This document shows, piece by piece, positions 22,981 to 34,575 of a stretch of 64,000 nt of DNA. The notes below the pieces were generated by a model. The model did no database searches. It was not told the DNA's origin and saw only the letters and a list, made by a program, of their open reading frames with translations. How positions within the stretch are numbered: position 1 is the first letter of the stretch; every line of letters starts with the position of its first letter. Location of the stretch: positions 19,629,119-19,693,118 of the forward strand of contig NC_061808.1 in assembly GCF_021462225.1 (NCBI RefSeq). Direction: 5' to 3'. The translations under genes and the position numbers were made by a program. The stretch is from Girardinichthys multiradiatus (Eukaryota; Chordata; Actinopteri; Cyprinodontiformes; Goodeidae).

Positions 22981-23175
22981 AATCTATTTAAGTACATTTT
23001 CCCAAAATAAGAGTTGTAGTATGATTAAGAGGAGGTGTTCTCTGTGTGCTATGAGTTTGATGGCACTACAACATGCTATAGTGAAGTTATTGACCATTTT
23101 ATACTTATTTTGAGAGTAAAAAAAATGACATAAAATCTATTTTACATTTTCCCAAAATAAGAGTTGTAGTATAAA
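22981..23175 (-). repeat. Reverse-oriented copies of the ~149-bp repeat
   Basis: acattttcccaaaataagag then ttgtagtat occurs at about 22995 and again 150 bp later. Between them, the reverse complement of the 20646-20853 unit is read (ggcactacaacatgctatag, gaagttattgaccattttat). The Ulp1-like exons and the SINE lie between the two inverted blocks. Confidence 0.85.
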
Positions 23176-25139
23176 CACCAAGTCGGTGATGTAAATTCGT
23201 ATTCTCAAAGAAAATAAATCATATTCACAAACTGTTATAGCATATTGTATTCATAAAGAATAAACCACAACTGTAAACTTGAACTTTGTGTTTGTAATTT
23301 CTTGAAGCTGTAACATTTGTTTTGGTATTCTTACAGAGAAAATATACAATACCTCTTTTGGATTTTACTTATGCACAACTATTGACTAATATGCACACAT
23401 TTCCGTCTTTACATACACATTGTTTTTGACAGCGTTCTTACCCCATAGTTCTCCTTTACCCTGTCTTCCCGTCGAAAAAATTTGATCAATTACGTTGAGA
23501 GTTCAGCTGACCAAATCCATAATTTACAAGTTTGGTGGATATGCAAAGCGAGGCTCCGATAAAAATACAGACAAAAGCAGAAGCAGGAATCACCAGGGAG
23601 GGAGGGAGAGAGAGAAAACGCGTGTATCTTCCACTGAGAGCAAAATAAATCAATATTTAAACACAAGTTATGGCATTTATCTATCTTACATATTGTTTCC
23701 CTCATAGCATAATTACCCAAGTCATATTTAAGTCTTTGGAAAACAAGAAAAAAAGGTTTTTCAGTATGCAAATCCTTTTCTTGGTATTCTAATGGTAAGC
23801 CAAAATGTGACTTAGGCAGTTATGCTATGAGGGTAAATATATTAACTTTTAAACACACAGGTAATGTACTTATCTATCCTAAAACAGATGAATTCTCCTA
23901 ATCCGCAAATGACATTAACCGTCTGCTGTCATCGATAGGTGCATTATAGTTATTAAAGGCAACCTACCAGGTCCGAGGTGGCCACAAGGGTGGCCAATCA
24001 GATTTCACTCAGAATAGCCCTTGTACAGCTGGCCTCTTTTCACCAATTAGATTAATTTGTAGCTCTAGATTTTATGTAAGGGTATCAGACAAAAGAACCC
24101 TAAATACATGAGGCCACAAATTAAAAACGTTTATTTTTTATGAACATTTCTGAAAATTTCCTTTTCCTTCACATCTGTGTTGGACACATAACATTAAAAG
24201 AAAATACATAAAATCTTTGTGCTCCTAATTTGACAAAAATTTGAAAAATAATTCACTTTTGCAAGGCATTGTAGAATCACAAACAAAATTCTGTTTCCTG
24301 GAAATATCTTTGCCAAAGCGTAATTTAGCTAGGGTACAGCAATTATATCAGTTGTTATACTGAAAAATGTATTAACTTAAACTTGTATCTATGAAATAAA
24401 TGGTGAAGAATGATCAAAATGTAACTTCTACCTGAACTGTGACATGTAGTCCAGGTTTTAAAAACCCCAGTATCGGTCATGATGGATACGTGACTTTGGC
24501 TTATCTAAGCTTTCAGCTATCACTGCTCTTTAAGTACCCTGCCATCTGTAATAAACATAGACCTATCTAGCTCATATCCTGTTTTGAATCTGTCAACATG
24601 GTACTTTAGCTGATGAATCTGAACTCTTGGGACTACCATGTGAGTCATTTCCATGCGTCTCGTTTTTGATGTCAGGTCTTTAAGGAAACAGGGCTGAGCA
24701 TCCAGCAGGAAGGGATTCCTCCATGCTGAGACATTCACAACATCCCAAGTATTGAAGCTAAACTGTAAGATTGGAGAAATGGCTGGGGGGAAATGGAAAT
24801 GATGCAGGGTTGACTGTGACCAAGGTCAGCCAGGGGGAGTCTTAGACGGAGAACCCCTGAGCATAAACAGCTGACATCAAGGCACGGGAAATGCTGTGTG
24901 TCATAACTGACGTACTTTATCTCTGATTAACCAGCAATAAATGAAGGTTGTTGTTCATGTTTGGAGGAACTTGCATCACTGAGCAGCCATCTTTCGCACA
25001 TCTTCTTACACCATGAGTAAGGTAGAATTAAATTCCAGAGATCTGAATAAAATGTTTTTAGGGTTTTAACGTTTGCCTTATGAATACCCATAAATATTGT
25101 TGCCGGTTAAAAACAAAGTTTCCGTGTTTTAGGAACATA
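23176..25139. other. No gene recognised; possible Tc1 terminal fragment
   Basis: Positions about 24150-24272 end in cacttttgcaaggcattgta, which resembles the terminal repeat of a fish Tc1 family and may be an old fragment. Positions 24780-25020 are richer in G+C and of unknown nature. No convincing coding. Confidence 0.3.
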
Positions 25140-25141
25140 TA

Positions 25142-26751
25142 CAGGTCCTTCTCAAAATATTAGCATATTGTGATGAAGTTCATTATTTTCCATAATGTAA
25201 TGATGAAAATTTAACAATCATATATTTTAGATTCATTGCACACTAACTGAAATATTTCAGGTCTTTTATTGTCTTAATACGGATGATTTTGGCATACAGC
25301 TCATGAAAACCCAAAATTCCTATCTCACAAAATTAGCATATCATTAAAAGGGTCTCTAAATGAGCTATGAACCTAATCATCTGAATCAACGAGTTAACTC
25401 TAAACACCTGCAAAAGATTCCTGAGGCCTTTAAAACTCCCAGCCTGGTTCATCACTCAAAACCCCAATCATGGGTAAGACTGCCGACCTGACTGCTATCC
25501 AGAAGGCCACTATTGACACCCTCAAGCAAGAGGGTAAGACACAGAAAGAAATTTCTGTACGAATAGGCTGTTCCCAGAGTGCTGTATCAAGGCACCTCAG
25601 TGGGAAGTCTGTGGGAAGGAAAACGTGTGGCAGAAAACGCTGCACAATGAGAAGAGGTGACCGGACCCTGAGGAAGATTGTGGAGAAGGGCCGATTCCAG
25701 ACCTTGGGGGACCTGTGGAAGCAGTGGACTGAGTCAGGAGTAGAAACATCCAGAGCCACCGTGCACAGGCGTGTGCAGGAAATGGGCTACAGGTGCCGCA
25801 TTCCCCAGGTCAAGCCACTTTTGAACCAGAAACAGCAGCAGAAGCACCTGACCTGGGCTACAGAGAAGCAGCACTGGACTGTTGCTCAGTGGTCCAAAGT
25901 ACTTTTTTCGGATGAAAGCAAATTCTGCATGTCATTTGGAAATCAAGGTGCCAGAGTCTGGAGGAAGACTGGGGAGAAGGAAATGCCAAAATGCCAGAAG
26001 TCCAGTGTCAAGTACCCACAGTCAGTGATGGTCTGGGGTGCCGTGTCAGCTGCTGGTGTTGGTCCACTGTGTTTTATCAAGGACAGGGTCAATGCAGCTA
26101 GCTATCAGGAGATTTTGGAGCACTTCATGCTTCCATCTGCTGAAAAGCTTTATGGAGATGAAGATTTCATTTTTCAGCACGACCTGGCACCTGCTCACAG
26201 TGCCAAAACCACTAGTAAATGGTTTACTGACCATGGTATCACTGTGCTCAATTGGCCTGCCAACTCTCCTGACCTGAACCCCATAGAGAATCTGTGGGAT
26301 ATTGTGAAGAGAACGTTGAGAGACTCAAGACCCAACACTCTGGATGAGCTAAAGGCCGCTATCGAAGCATCCTGGGCCTCCATAAGACCTCAGCAGTGCC
26401 ACAGGCTGATTGCCTCCATGCCACGCCGCATTGAAGCAGTCATTTCTGCAAAAGGATTCCCGACCAAGTATTGAGTGCATAACTGTACATGATTATTTGA
26501 AGGTTGACGTTTTTTGTATTAAAAACACTTTTCTTTTATTGGTCGGATGAAATATGCTAATTTTCTGAGATAGGAATTTTGGGTTTTCATGAGCTGTATG
26601 CCACAATCATCCGTATTAAGACAATGAAAGACCTGAAATATTTCAGTTAGTGTGCAATGAATCTAAAATATATGAATGTTACATTTTCATCATGACATTA
26701 TGGAAAATAATGAACTTTATCACAATATGCTAATTTTTTGAGAAGGACCTG
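25142..26751 (+). mobile_element. Tc1/mariner transposon copy 1, complete
   Basis: It begins CAGGTCCTTCTCAAAATATT and ends with the reverse complement (ending GGACCTG). TA duplications lie at 25140-25141 and 26752-26753. Long inverted repeats of about 200 bp cover 25142-25351 and about 26555-26751. The transposase between them is intact. A second copy of almost the same length (1611 bp) lies reversed at 56216-57826. Confidence 0.97.
25470..26474 (+). CDS. Tc1-family transposase, intact (334 aa)
   Basis: It cuts the element out and pastes it into TA sites. Domains: two helix-turn-helix units (about residues 10-45, with TQKEISVRIGCSQSAVSRHL, and about 65-108, ending SRATVHRRVQEMGY), separated by a basic GRKTCGRKR linker of the AT-hook (GRPR-like) position. 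The DDE catalytic domain follows, with D148 (LFSDESKF), D238 (FQHDLAPAHSAK) and E273 (NPIENLWD). Spacing between the last two is 34 residues, giving the DD34E type of true Tc1. Length is normal for the family (about 340). No stop or frameshift. All catalytic residues are present, so the protein could be active, although the sequence cannot show that it is expressed. Confidence 0.96.
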   Translation: MGKTADLTAIQKATIDTLKQEGKTQKEISVRIGCSQSAVSRHLSGKSVGRKTCGRKRCTMRRGDRTLRKIVEKGRFQTLGDLWKQWTESGVETSRATVHRRVQEMGYRCRIPQVKPLLNQKQQQKHLTWATEKQHWTVAQWSKVLFSDESKFCMSFGNQGARVWRKTGEKEMPKCQKSSVKYPQSVMVWGAVSAAGVGPLCFIKDRVNAASYQEILEHFMLPSAEKLYGDEDFIFQHDLAPAHSAKTTSKWFTDHGITVLNWPANSPDLNPIENLWDIVKRTLRDSRPNTLDELKAAIEASWASIRPQQCHRLIASMPRRIEAVISAKGFPTKY

Positions 26752-26753
26752 TA

Positions 26754-29700
26754 CAGGAAATTTTGCTGAACTTTACAGACACCAATCCCATTTTTATTAA
26801 AGTATGTGGCTCTTTTGAGAATGCTACCTACCTTATCTGTACATATTATCCTGCTCATTTTCAGGCTGATTAAGGGTCAAAGGAAAAACTGTAAACATGC
26901 ATACAAATATATTTGGATTGGCAAACATTATGCTGTTGTACCCAGACTGGCCAAACAAACAATTTATATCTCTTTCTGTCATTCAGAAGTGTCTCAGACA
27001 TGGGGCCTCTATGATCAAAAGCCTATCAGCAGGTAGTCATAGAAATGACACAATGCATGCTATTCCTAGCTAAAATTACTGCAAGTCCAGTGGTCTTTAG
27101 TGGGAAAAGTAATTTGATTGATGATCATTATTTTTTTCAGTGCATCACAAAAACATGTTTTGTTTTGGAGATGTACAATATATTGAATCAAAGTTAAAAT
27201 CGCAACATCAGTGTTTCAGAATTTTATTTTGGGGGCCGCATCCAGCAAAACCCATTTACAAGTATTACAAACGTGGGAGAGTCAAGAAGGCATGTTGATG
27301 TTTAATACTTTGGAAAAATGGCTATTGCATGTTCCTCTACTTGCAAGCTGTTACATTGTACATAAAATACAACACCAGTTTCAACACCTGCAGTAGAAAT
27401 TATTAAATTTTAACATAAAACATTTTATATTATGATGGTAAGTTATGAATTTGAAATTTTAAAGGGTTTCAATGTATAAAAGTGTGCCATTTCTTTAATT
27501 TATTTTATTTTTGCCACAGCATATTGTTGGACATATGTTCTGTTAATTAAAGTGCTTTGTGGCCTCCAGGTCAGCATGGGAGCTTAAATAGTTATACATT
27601 ATGCTCATATTTTAGGCCAAATCTGCAATTGGCAGTACAAATCAACCTTAATAAGACTTTAAATCTATTCAGTTGTTTTTAATTAACTTATTTCATGTAA
27701 CATTGGTTTACTGCTTGAAAATGTATTTAACAGATATACCTAATTATAAGAAGTGGATGAAATTTTACACTTCACACAGATAGAAATAGCAAGTATGTCT
27801 GATTATTGGCTCAGATAACTTACCATATGGCCTCTAGTGATTCTTTCACATAAAATGCTAAAATTGTTAGATAAAAAAAAAAAACACCAGTGCTGAGTGG
27901 AATATCACAAAGTAATCATTATTTTGAAATACTTTCCTTTCGATTCGGTGCATTATCTCAGAATTAAATCTTTTTTTTAGTATGCATGTGTAACAACAAC
28001 TACTATTTTAGAAAGGACATCCAACAATCCTTATTATAAGAGAACTTTTAATTTACAAGGTCAACACAATGGATACTACAGATAAAAACTGGGGAAAATA
28101 AAACGACGAACAAAAACGAGAAAAGGGAAAAAACATTTTTCTGACCAAAGCTAAACATGAGAAACATGTAAAGGAATGTGTAATTAACATATATGAAAAC
28201 AATGTGTTTCATTATAAATTTTTACCATACATTATCAGTTTGGCAGGTTATTGGCAGATGCTTAATATACTGACAAACAAACAAAAAAATGTCTTTACAG
28301 AACTAAAACAAATACCATATAGAAACTGAGTGATTAAAAGATAGCTTCAATTTAATATACTTTCAGAAGAGGTCAAAATGATCTTCCCCTCAGCCAGTTC
28401 TAACTGAGTCAATATGATCTATTCACACAATAGTGTAAAAGTCACCGGGGACATTTTTCTGCATTGGATATTTCAATTATTCAGAGTAATTTCCTGATTC
28501 TACCTTAATACTGTAAAATAATAATTTCCAAATCAGAACGCGGAACAAAAATACTTCTACCTTTAAAAAGGAAAAATAAAAATAATAATTTCATCACATA
28601 TTTGTAATAATGATTGAAGATATCTGGCTAATCAAACCACATTTAGCTCAGCTGTGAGGGCACCAGTTGTATTTTATTTTATGAATCAAATTTGCTGAAA
28701 CAAAAATTATTCAGAGGCTTAATGACTCTCTTTGTGTCTCCCGAGCTGCCATCAGGTGGCCTGGTGGTTTGCTTTGTCTATCCTCCACAGTAGCTGTTAA
28801 AAGGGGCTTTCTCACACCGCTGAGCTTATAGCATCACTCATCTAAATCATTACACCGTCTGCTTTTCAGGATGCGTGCTGAGTAAACTCTGTTAGCGCTG
28901 GACCAGCAAGGCCTGAGCCAGTGTGGCTGTATGTAGCCCCATTAAAGTGGAAAAGATGGGGTCTGACTTAAGAATAAAAACATGTTTAATAAAAAAACAT
29001 GTTTTTCTTTCAATCTCTAGCCATGCACTTGTCCTTTTTTATGACTGAACATGTAAATAACTGACAGCTTCTAAAAATATGGCCCAGATTTGAGGAATTT
29101 GCTTGTGCCCGTTACAATTTCAATCAGTCAGATTGTTCTATAATCAAAACTTTACTTCATATAACTGTAGGTAATCCTATTAAAACATGTATCAGTGTCT
29201 TTTTGTAATACTCCCACACTACAAGATCACACGTGAAACGCATAAGGATGTTCTATCTCTTAAATGGAACAACCACATTGCAATTAGGAAGCACAATAGG
29301 AACATCCTCCTCTACATTGAGGTGAAAAGTTACACCACCCCAGGGAGAATGTGCAGCTCTTAAAAACAACCAGATAGCGCTGCAGCATGTGTACGATAGA
29401 CCAATGCACCATGGTGTGGAGAGAGACCAATGCAGGCCAGGCTGTACACATAGGGCATGTGCTGCAATTTTTTTATACAACACACGTATTAACAAAGGTT
29501 TTGCAGTTTAAAGTAGTTTAAAATCTTTTGAAGCACATTTCTCAGAGCTTGTTTCGAACACTCTGCCAAATCCCTCAAAAGCTTTAATGCCTGTGTCGAT
29601 TTGGTAATCAAGCTGCATTTTCACATAAATAGAAATCTAGCCTTCTCCTTCTCCTGGATTGGCAGCCATGTGCTGGCCTCCCTCTGTGCTTTCGCTTCTC

Positions 29701-30370
29701 GCCTGTATCTGCTCAGAACAGGTGCCGCATCCCGTTCGGCAGTAGCCTTCGTGCCGCAGGTAGGGGTGGGAGGCCCTTGGCCGCTTGTACCGTCCCCCAA
29801 GTTTTCCAGGGGTCCCCATCTGCGTCCCCTGCACATCCGCTGCCACATGGCACCTGTCCCTTGACGAGTCTGGTCCATTCTTCGCCCGGCAACTAGCGCG
29901 CCTGCCTGCCTGCCTGCCTGCCACCAAATACTCCGCCTGGTTTGGAGCCACAATGAGATGAAGAATAGCTGCACCCATAATCCCTTTGCTGTGAAATATG
30001 TTTTTCTGTGTGTGATTTCCTTCTTTTCCTCCTTTGGCCACATTTAGGGCCAAGTACAAATTTTGAACAGGTTATTATGCTGCTGTAATACACTCCTACT
30101 GGAAATGCTCTCCAACAGCATTCAGTGTTTACAGATGTAGATGGGTGTTTATCCGGCTCATAGAGTAGTTTAATTTGGTGTAAAGTTCACTGCATTTAGC
30201 GTGATTTGCCTGCCAGATAAGCTTGTTGCAATAATTCCCTCAAAAGCAACTTGACGTTTAGACAAACTCATTTTCCTATTTGCAATAAAGATGTTATCCC
30301 CTTGTTTTTTTTTCTTTTTTAATTATAAAACATTTAATATTATGAGAAGCAAGCATGCAATAGTCATACA
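26754..30370. other. Intergenic; candidate conserved islands
   Basis: Mostly AT-rich. Two parts stand out. About 28625-28940 is mixed composition with palindromic and E-box-like motifs and a CTCF-like CCATCAGGTGGCC near 28749. About 29640-30060 is GC-rich, includes (cctg)5 near 29905, and has open frames on both strands, as expected from composition alone. Both are candidates for regulatory DNA; no gene is recognised. Confidence 0.35.
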
Positions 30371-30570
30371 GTACAGTGTCTTGCAAAAAGTATCCATACC
30401 AACGAGCCTTTTTGCACAATTTTGTGCATTATTCAATGTCATTCAGCCCCTCTGAGTCAATGTTATGTTGCCCATAGTATTGATTCCTTTAGTTCCAATC
30501 CCTGCTATGAGTCTTTTGGGGTATAACTTTTCAAGCTTTGTGCATCTAGCAACTAAAAATGTTGCCAGTA
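30371..30570 (-). mobile_element. Tc1 remnant, terminal part
   Basis: The start acagtgtcttgcaaaaagta, then tccatacc, and later gagtcttttggggtataact and caagctttgtgcatctagca, are the reverse complement of the 3' end of a widespread fish Tc1 family (terminal repeat and transposase C-terminus). The remainder of the element is absent. Confidence 0.6.
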
Positions 30571-32846
30571 AAACAGAGTTACCCAATATATTGAATAGCC
30601 ATCATCATTGCAATATTCATGATGCAATATACATTATGGCTTCTTGGATGCTATTATTGGTAGACTAGAATAGTTCAGGTACTATGCTGTTACATTCTGC
30701 TTTCCAATCGGTATATCTGGCCCCTTGCAAAGACTTTCACTGTTCTTTATACTAAGAACTGATATAGATCTTAGTCACCAACAAAGATAACCTTAGAGAG
30801 TTCAAGGTTTGCACATCAGATCAAAATAAAACACATTATGCTTGGCCCTGAAGAAGATCAGCCTTTGTGTTACATCACTCAAACACCAGGCCAAATATAT
30901 TTTAAGGGCATCTCTGCCTCAATCAGTGCTTTATGCCTTAGTCACGTAGTTCAAATCAGCCATTTCCTCTTGACCTACAGTTATTACATTAAGAATGTCA
31001 TATAGCTGGAATAACCTTCTTCCAAAAGAGATGTGACTGGACGCTCCCTCCCTGGCTACACAATGGACTCTGGACCAACCAGACACTGAGCCTCCTCTGT
31101 CCCTCCTGAGAAAAAGATCAGTGGTCAGCAATGACTTCAGTCCCATCAACATGGATAATACATTACACAGCTGTGGTGGCTGCAGGTCCTACACACACAC
31201 ACACTCACACACATCAGCCCACACATACAGTATGCAAGGCTGCTACCTTAACCGTTGGCGTTGTGTTAGACCAGCAGTCTTGTTTGTTTGCCCAGGGAAG
31301 TGACATGACGGCAGAGGAGGAAATAGGAAACATAACAGACTACCTGACAGACTCATTCCACGGGCTTGACCTGAGAATGGAGCTGAGCCAGGCAGCAATC
31401 AGAGAGAAATAACAAGAGGAGCCTTTTTTGTTTGTTCAGCCTATATCCTCATAATCACAAATATTGTAAACCTTACGATCTGCAAATGTGTGAAGAATTC
31501 AATTTGTCAAATTAATAGTAATTGTAACAGGGAAAATGGGGACTATGGCAATAGTTCAGAGTTGAGTCAGTGTGTATTACGTGTTAAATCTGCTGTTCAC
31601 AGAAGTGTCATCATTTTACTTGTTGTCACATTACTCTTTCCTTGGATTCTTGCTGATTTATAGCTGCTGAAGCAGCACTAAAGGCTGTCTCTGGGTTTCA
31701 GCTGGCAGCTCTGACTACATTTTAAGATGACAATGAAAACTTCGAGGGAGTAAAAAACTGAGCTTCACAAGTTGAGTGTTTTGCCTTCACTTCACACAAG
31801 TGTAACATTCTCAAGATGCACAAACTGCTCTGAAACAGTCCCACATTGCTCTCCTGTGAATTTCACTTCAGAGGTTTTTTGATCATTTTTGCCCCAAGCA
31901 CTTAAGTGGTTCATTAACTATACGCTTGCAGTTAAGTAGTTAGTAGTTCGATTCTCAGTCTCTCCAAATGTGGGGCATTATGGAATAAGTCATATTCCAA
32001 AAGTTAGTGTTTGTTTTTATGTTTCATTGCATGGCAACTCCACTTATATTGGTGTGTTTGAACAGTAAATGGTTGAATCCCTGAATGTCTCACTAAATAT
32101 AAACTGCATTTTCATTTCTTTAATTCTCTTATTGATTTTTATAGTTTCTCAATGTGTTTTTTATTTTGGTTATTTTATAGGTTGTATTAAATTAATATAA
32201 CAACAGCAATAATAATAATAAAAATAATAACAATAAAGAATTTCACCAAAATTAAAAAGAGGAATGTTTAACTAAATTTGCATGTTTGAGATGTGGTTAC
32301 TCTTCTAATAAAAAAACAAATTGTTGCCTTCATTTAATTGGAAAAGAAAGTAATAGAGAAAGTTTGTTTCACATTTATTTCTTATTATGGTTACTTAACA
32401 CATCTTGTATATGTCTGAATCTGATGTGATGATGCTGGGTTGACACTTGAGTCTTTGTCCTTGTCCGTGTTACCATGTCCTACCCTCAGGTGTTTAATAT
32501 GATTGTTGAGACATTACACTTATTCTTTAACAAGGGAGTCTGCCGCAACCCCCTTAGCTAACACAATGACAACTCTAGGGCCCGATGATCATCAAAAAGT
32601 GCTTTTTCACCATGAATGCCTGCGGCTGTCCCTGTCTGGCTCCCACATTCAGAATGTGGGTATGGTCAAACAGACTCACTGCAGAGTTTAAAAACCCCAC
32701 AGGTATGCAGGGTAATGGTCTAACCTTACAGAAATTAGAGCACTGGCCAACTGAAAACACTGCTACATGATGAATGTTGTCACTCCACTGAGTGTAATCA
32801 CATTCGCTGCAAGGTGTGTCAGAGGCATGCAATCAGGGTTGGATGT
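30571..32846. other. No gene recognised
   Basis: It contains a short (AC)n tract near 31190-31215 and AT-rich sequence. No frame looks like protein. Confidence 0.4.
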
Positions 32847-32890
32847 ACGTGCATTAAATCTGACCTAAAAAGGTCAGATTTAATGCACGT
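32847..32890. repeat. Perfect 20-bp inverted repeat with 4-base loop
   Basis: ACGTGCATTAAATCTGACCT, AAAA, then its exact reverse complement. It could form a hairpin or cruciform. No U-run or flanking gene suggests a terminator, and it is too short for a usual pre-miRNA. Confidence 0.9.
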
Positions 32891-34575
32891 GGTTATTATC
32901 TGCACTGTTCTGGTAAATGTACAAGAGGCCACATTGTTTAAAGCCTCCAAATTAAATACGGTGGAAGACGAGTCAGTAAAGATGTTAATCAACACAGCAG
33001 TGCTTCTTCCCGCCTTCAGAACAGCAGGTTCCCTTCTCTCAATCTAGCTCTTTTAATGCAGGGCCCAACCGGGCCCAAACATCCTGACAGAGAGAAGCTT
33101 TTCCCTTATCAGTCAGGAAACACTGCTCCTCCGCCACATCCTCTTTACAAGAAGCACGACTCAAACATTCCCAAAAAAAATCAGGAAGAGCAAGCCAGAC
33201 TCCAGGATTTGTCAAAAGCCCCCCAAATTCCTTGTTTCGAAAAAGGAAAAGAATCAAGAGAATGCAGGGAGGGCAAGAACAGGAGCAGTGTGAGAAAAAC
33301 TGAGAAATCACAAGGTTTTAAAGCACGAATTAGCTTTTTATTTACTTTTAAACAGATTACAAAAAGGTCTGCATCAGCAAGATATACCATGGGGTGAGCG
33401 TGTGGGTGTGGGGGAGATGGGTTGGGAAGGGGGGACCGGCGTGCCTTAGAATGGTACCCAGAATAAGATTCCATAAAAACAAAAGGAGGGCTGAGATGGA
33501 GGCGGGTGGCAATGAATGCGCCTGTTTTACACTAATCCTCTGAAGTAGGATGATACGAAGGAAAAAGCGGGCCAATGGGAAATATGACGGAGAGGGTGGA
33601 AAAAGCTAGTGAGTGTCAGAATGGGTCGCTTAAACTTCAACAGAACCCAAAATAGAAAAACAGATGATGTGATGCCAAAATCAAAGATGGATAGATGAAT
33701 CATAAACGTCTCACAATAGTTTTTTTCTCCCAAAACTATTCCAAAAAAAGTAGACGTTCTATAATGTTTTATTCTTTTATTCTTTATTCTAGGCAACTAG
33801 TCAATCTATGTGGCGGCATCTCATCATATATCAGTTATTTCCAGTATTTTCTTTTAATTACAATGAACAACATTTGTTCTCTTGTGGTATCGTTATAATA
33901 TAAAAATCAAACTTTTACAGTCTTTCATGAATCTAAATCAGCATACACTTAAATTTACTGTTATTTTTCAATGAGGATGTTGACTATATGACTATATTAC
34001 TAGAGAAGTTGTTAAAAAAATGCCTTCCTTTCTTCAATATACACAACTTAGTTTAATTGCATAAGAAATGTTCAACTAAAACTGTTTTCAATTACAACCA
34101 CTGAGGTAAGACTCCCAAACTGATGAGAGTGATAAAACAAAAGCCAACATTCAAATGGAAAAGCATCGATAACAGCAATACATTTATGCAAAACAAAACA
34201 TCAACGGACTTAAATTAGCTTTTAAAGAGCGTCTGCACATGCCTCTGTAGCTACATTAATTGGTGAATAAACAAGACTTTTACGATTGTTGCACTAATGT
34301 TAGAAATTTAGAAACAACTGGAGGTGGCATTCTATAGTAGTCTGTGTCTGCATCCCTGAGGTGTCCATCTCCATATCTTCTTGTTTCTCATTGCTTGTTG
34401 TTCACACTCGGCTCCAGACAAACATATTGCTCAGTTATCAGTTCAGCTCTTTAGGATTGGAGGAAGTTGTTCGTAGATGCTAAAAACTGCAACATTATCC
34501 TTCATCTCTGAAACTATCTTTACAGTCTTTCAGTATCTTTATTTAGTCTCAAGTCTGTTAGTGCGACGAGCGTGC
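32891..34575 (-). other. sox7: Downstream of sox7, including its 3' UTR
   Basis: The sox7 transcript must continue here past the stop codon at 34576. Minus-strand AATAAA occurs at 34538-34543 (very close to the stop) and at 33337-33342; the second would give a UTR of about 1.2 kb. I cannot tell which is used. Reading frames in 33040-33600 look random. Confidence 0.45.

Noticed and set aside
24780..25020. Possible LTR or retroviral end
   Set aside because: No paired repeat, no TG...CA ends and no coding nearby; only a change of composition.
29621..30059. Two overlapping 140-codon minus frames
   Set aside because: No start context, motif or splice signal; GC-rich composition lengthens frames in all directions.
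33039..33600. Several overlapping frames near the sox7 3' side
   Set aside because: They overlap on both strands and probably fall within or beyond the sox7 3' UTR.
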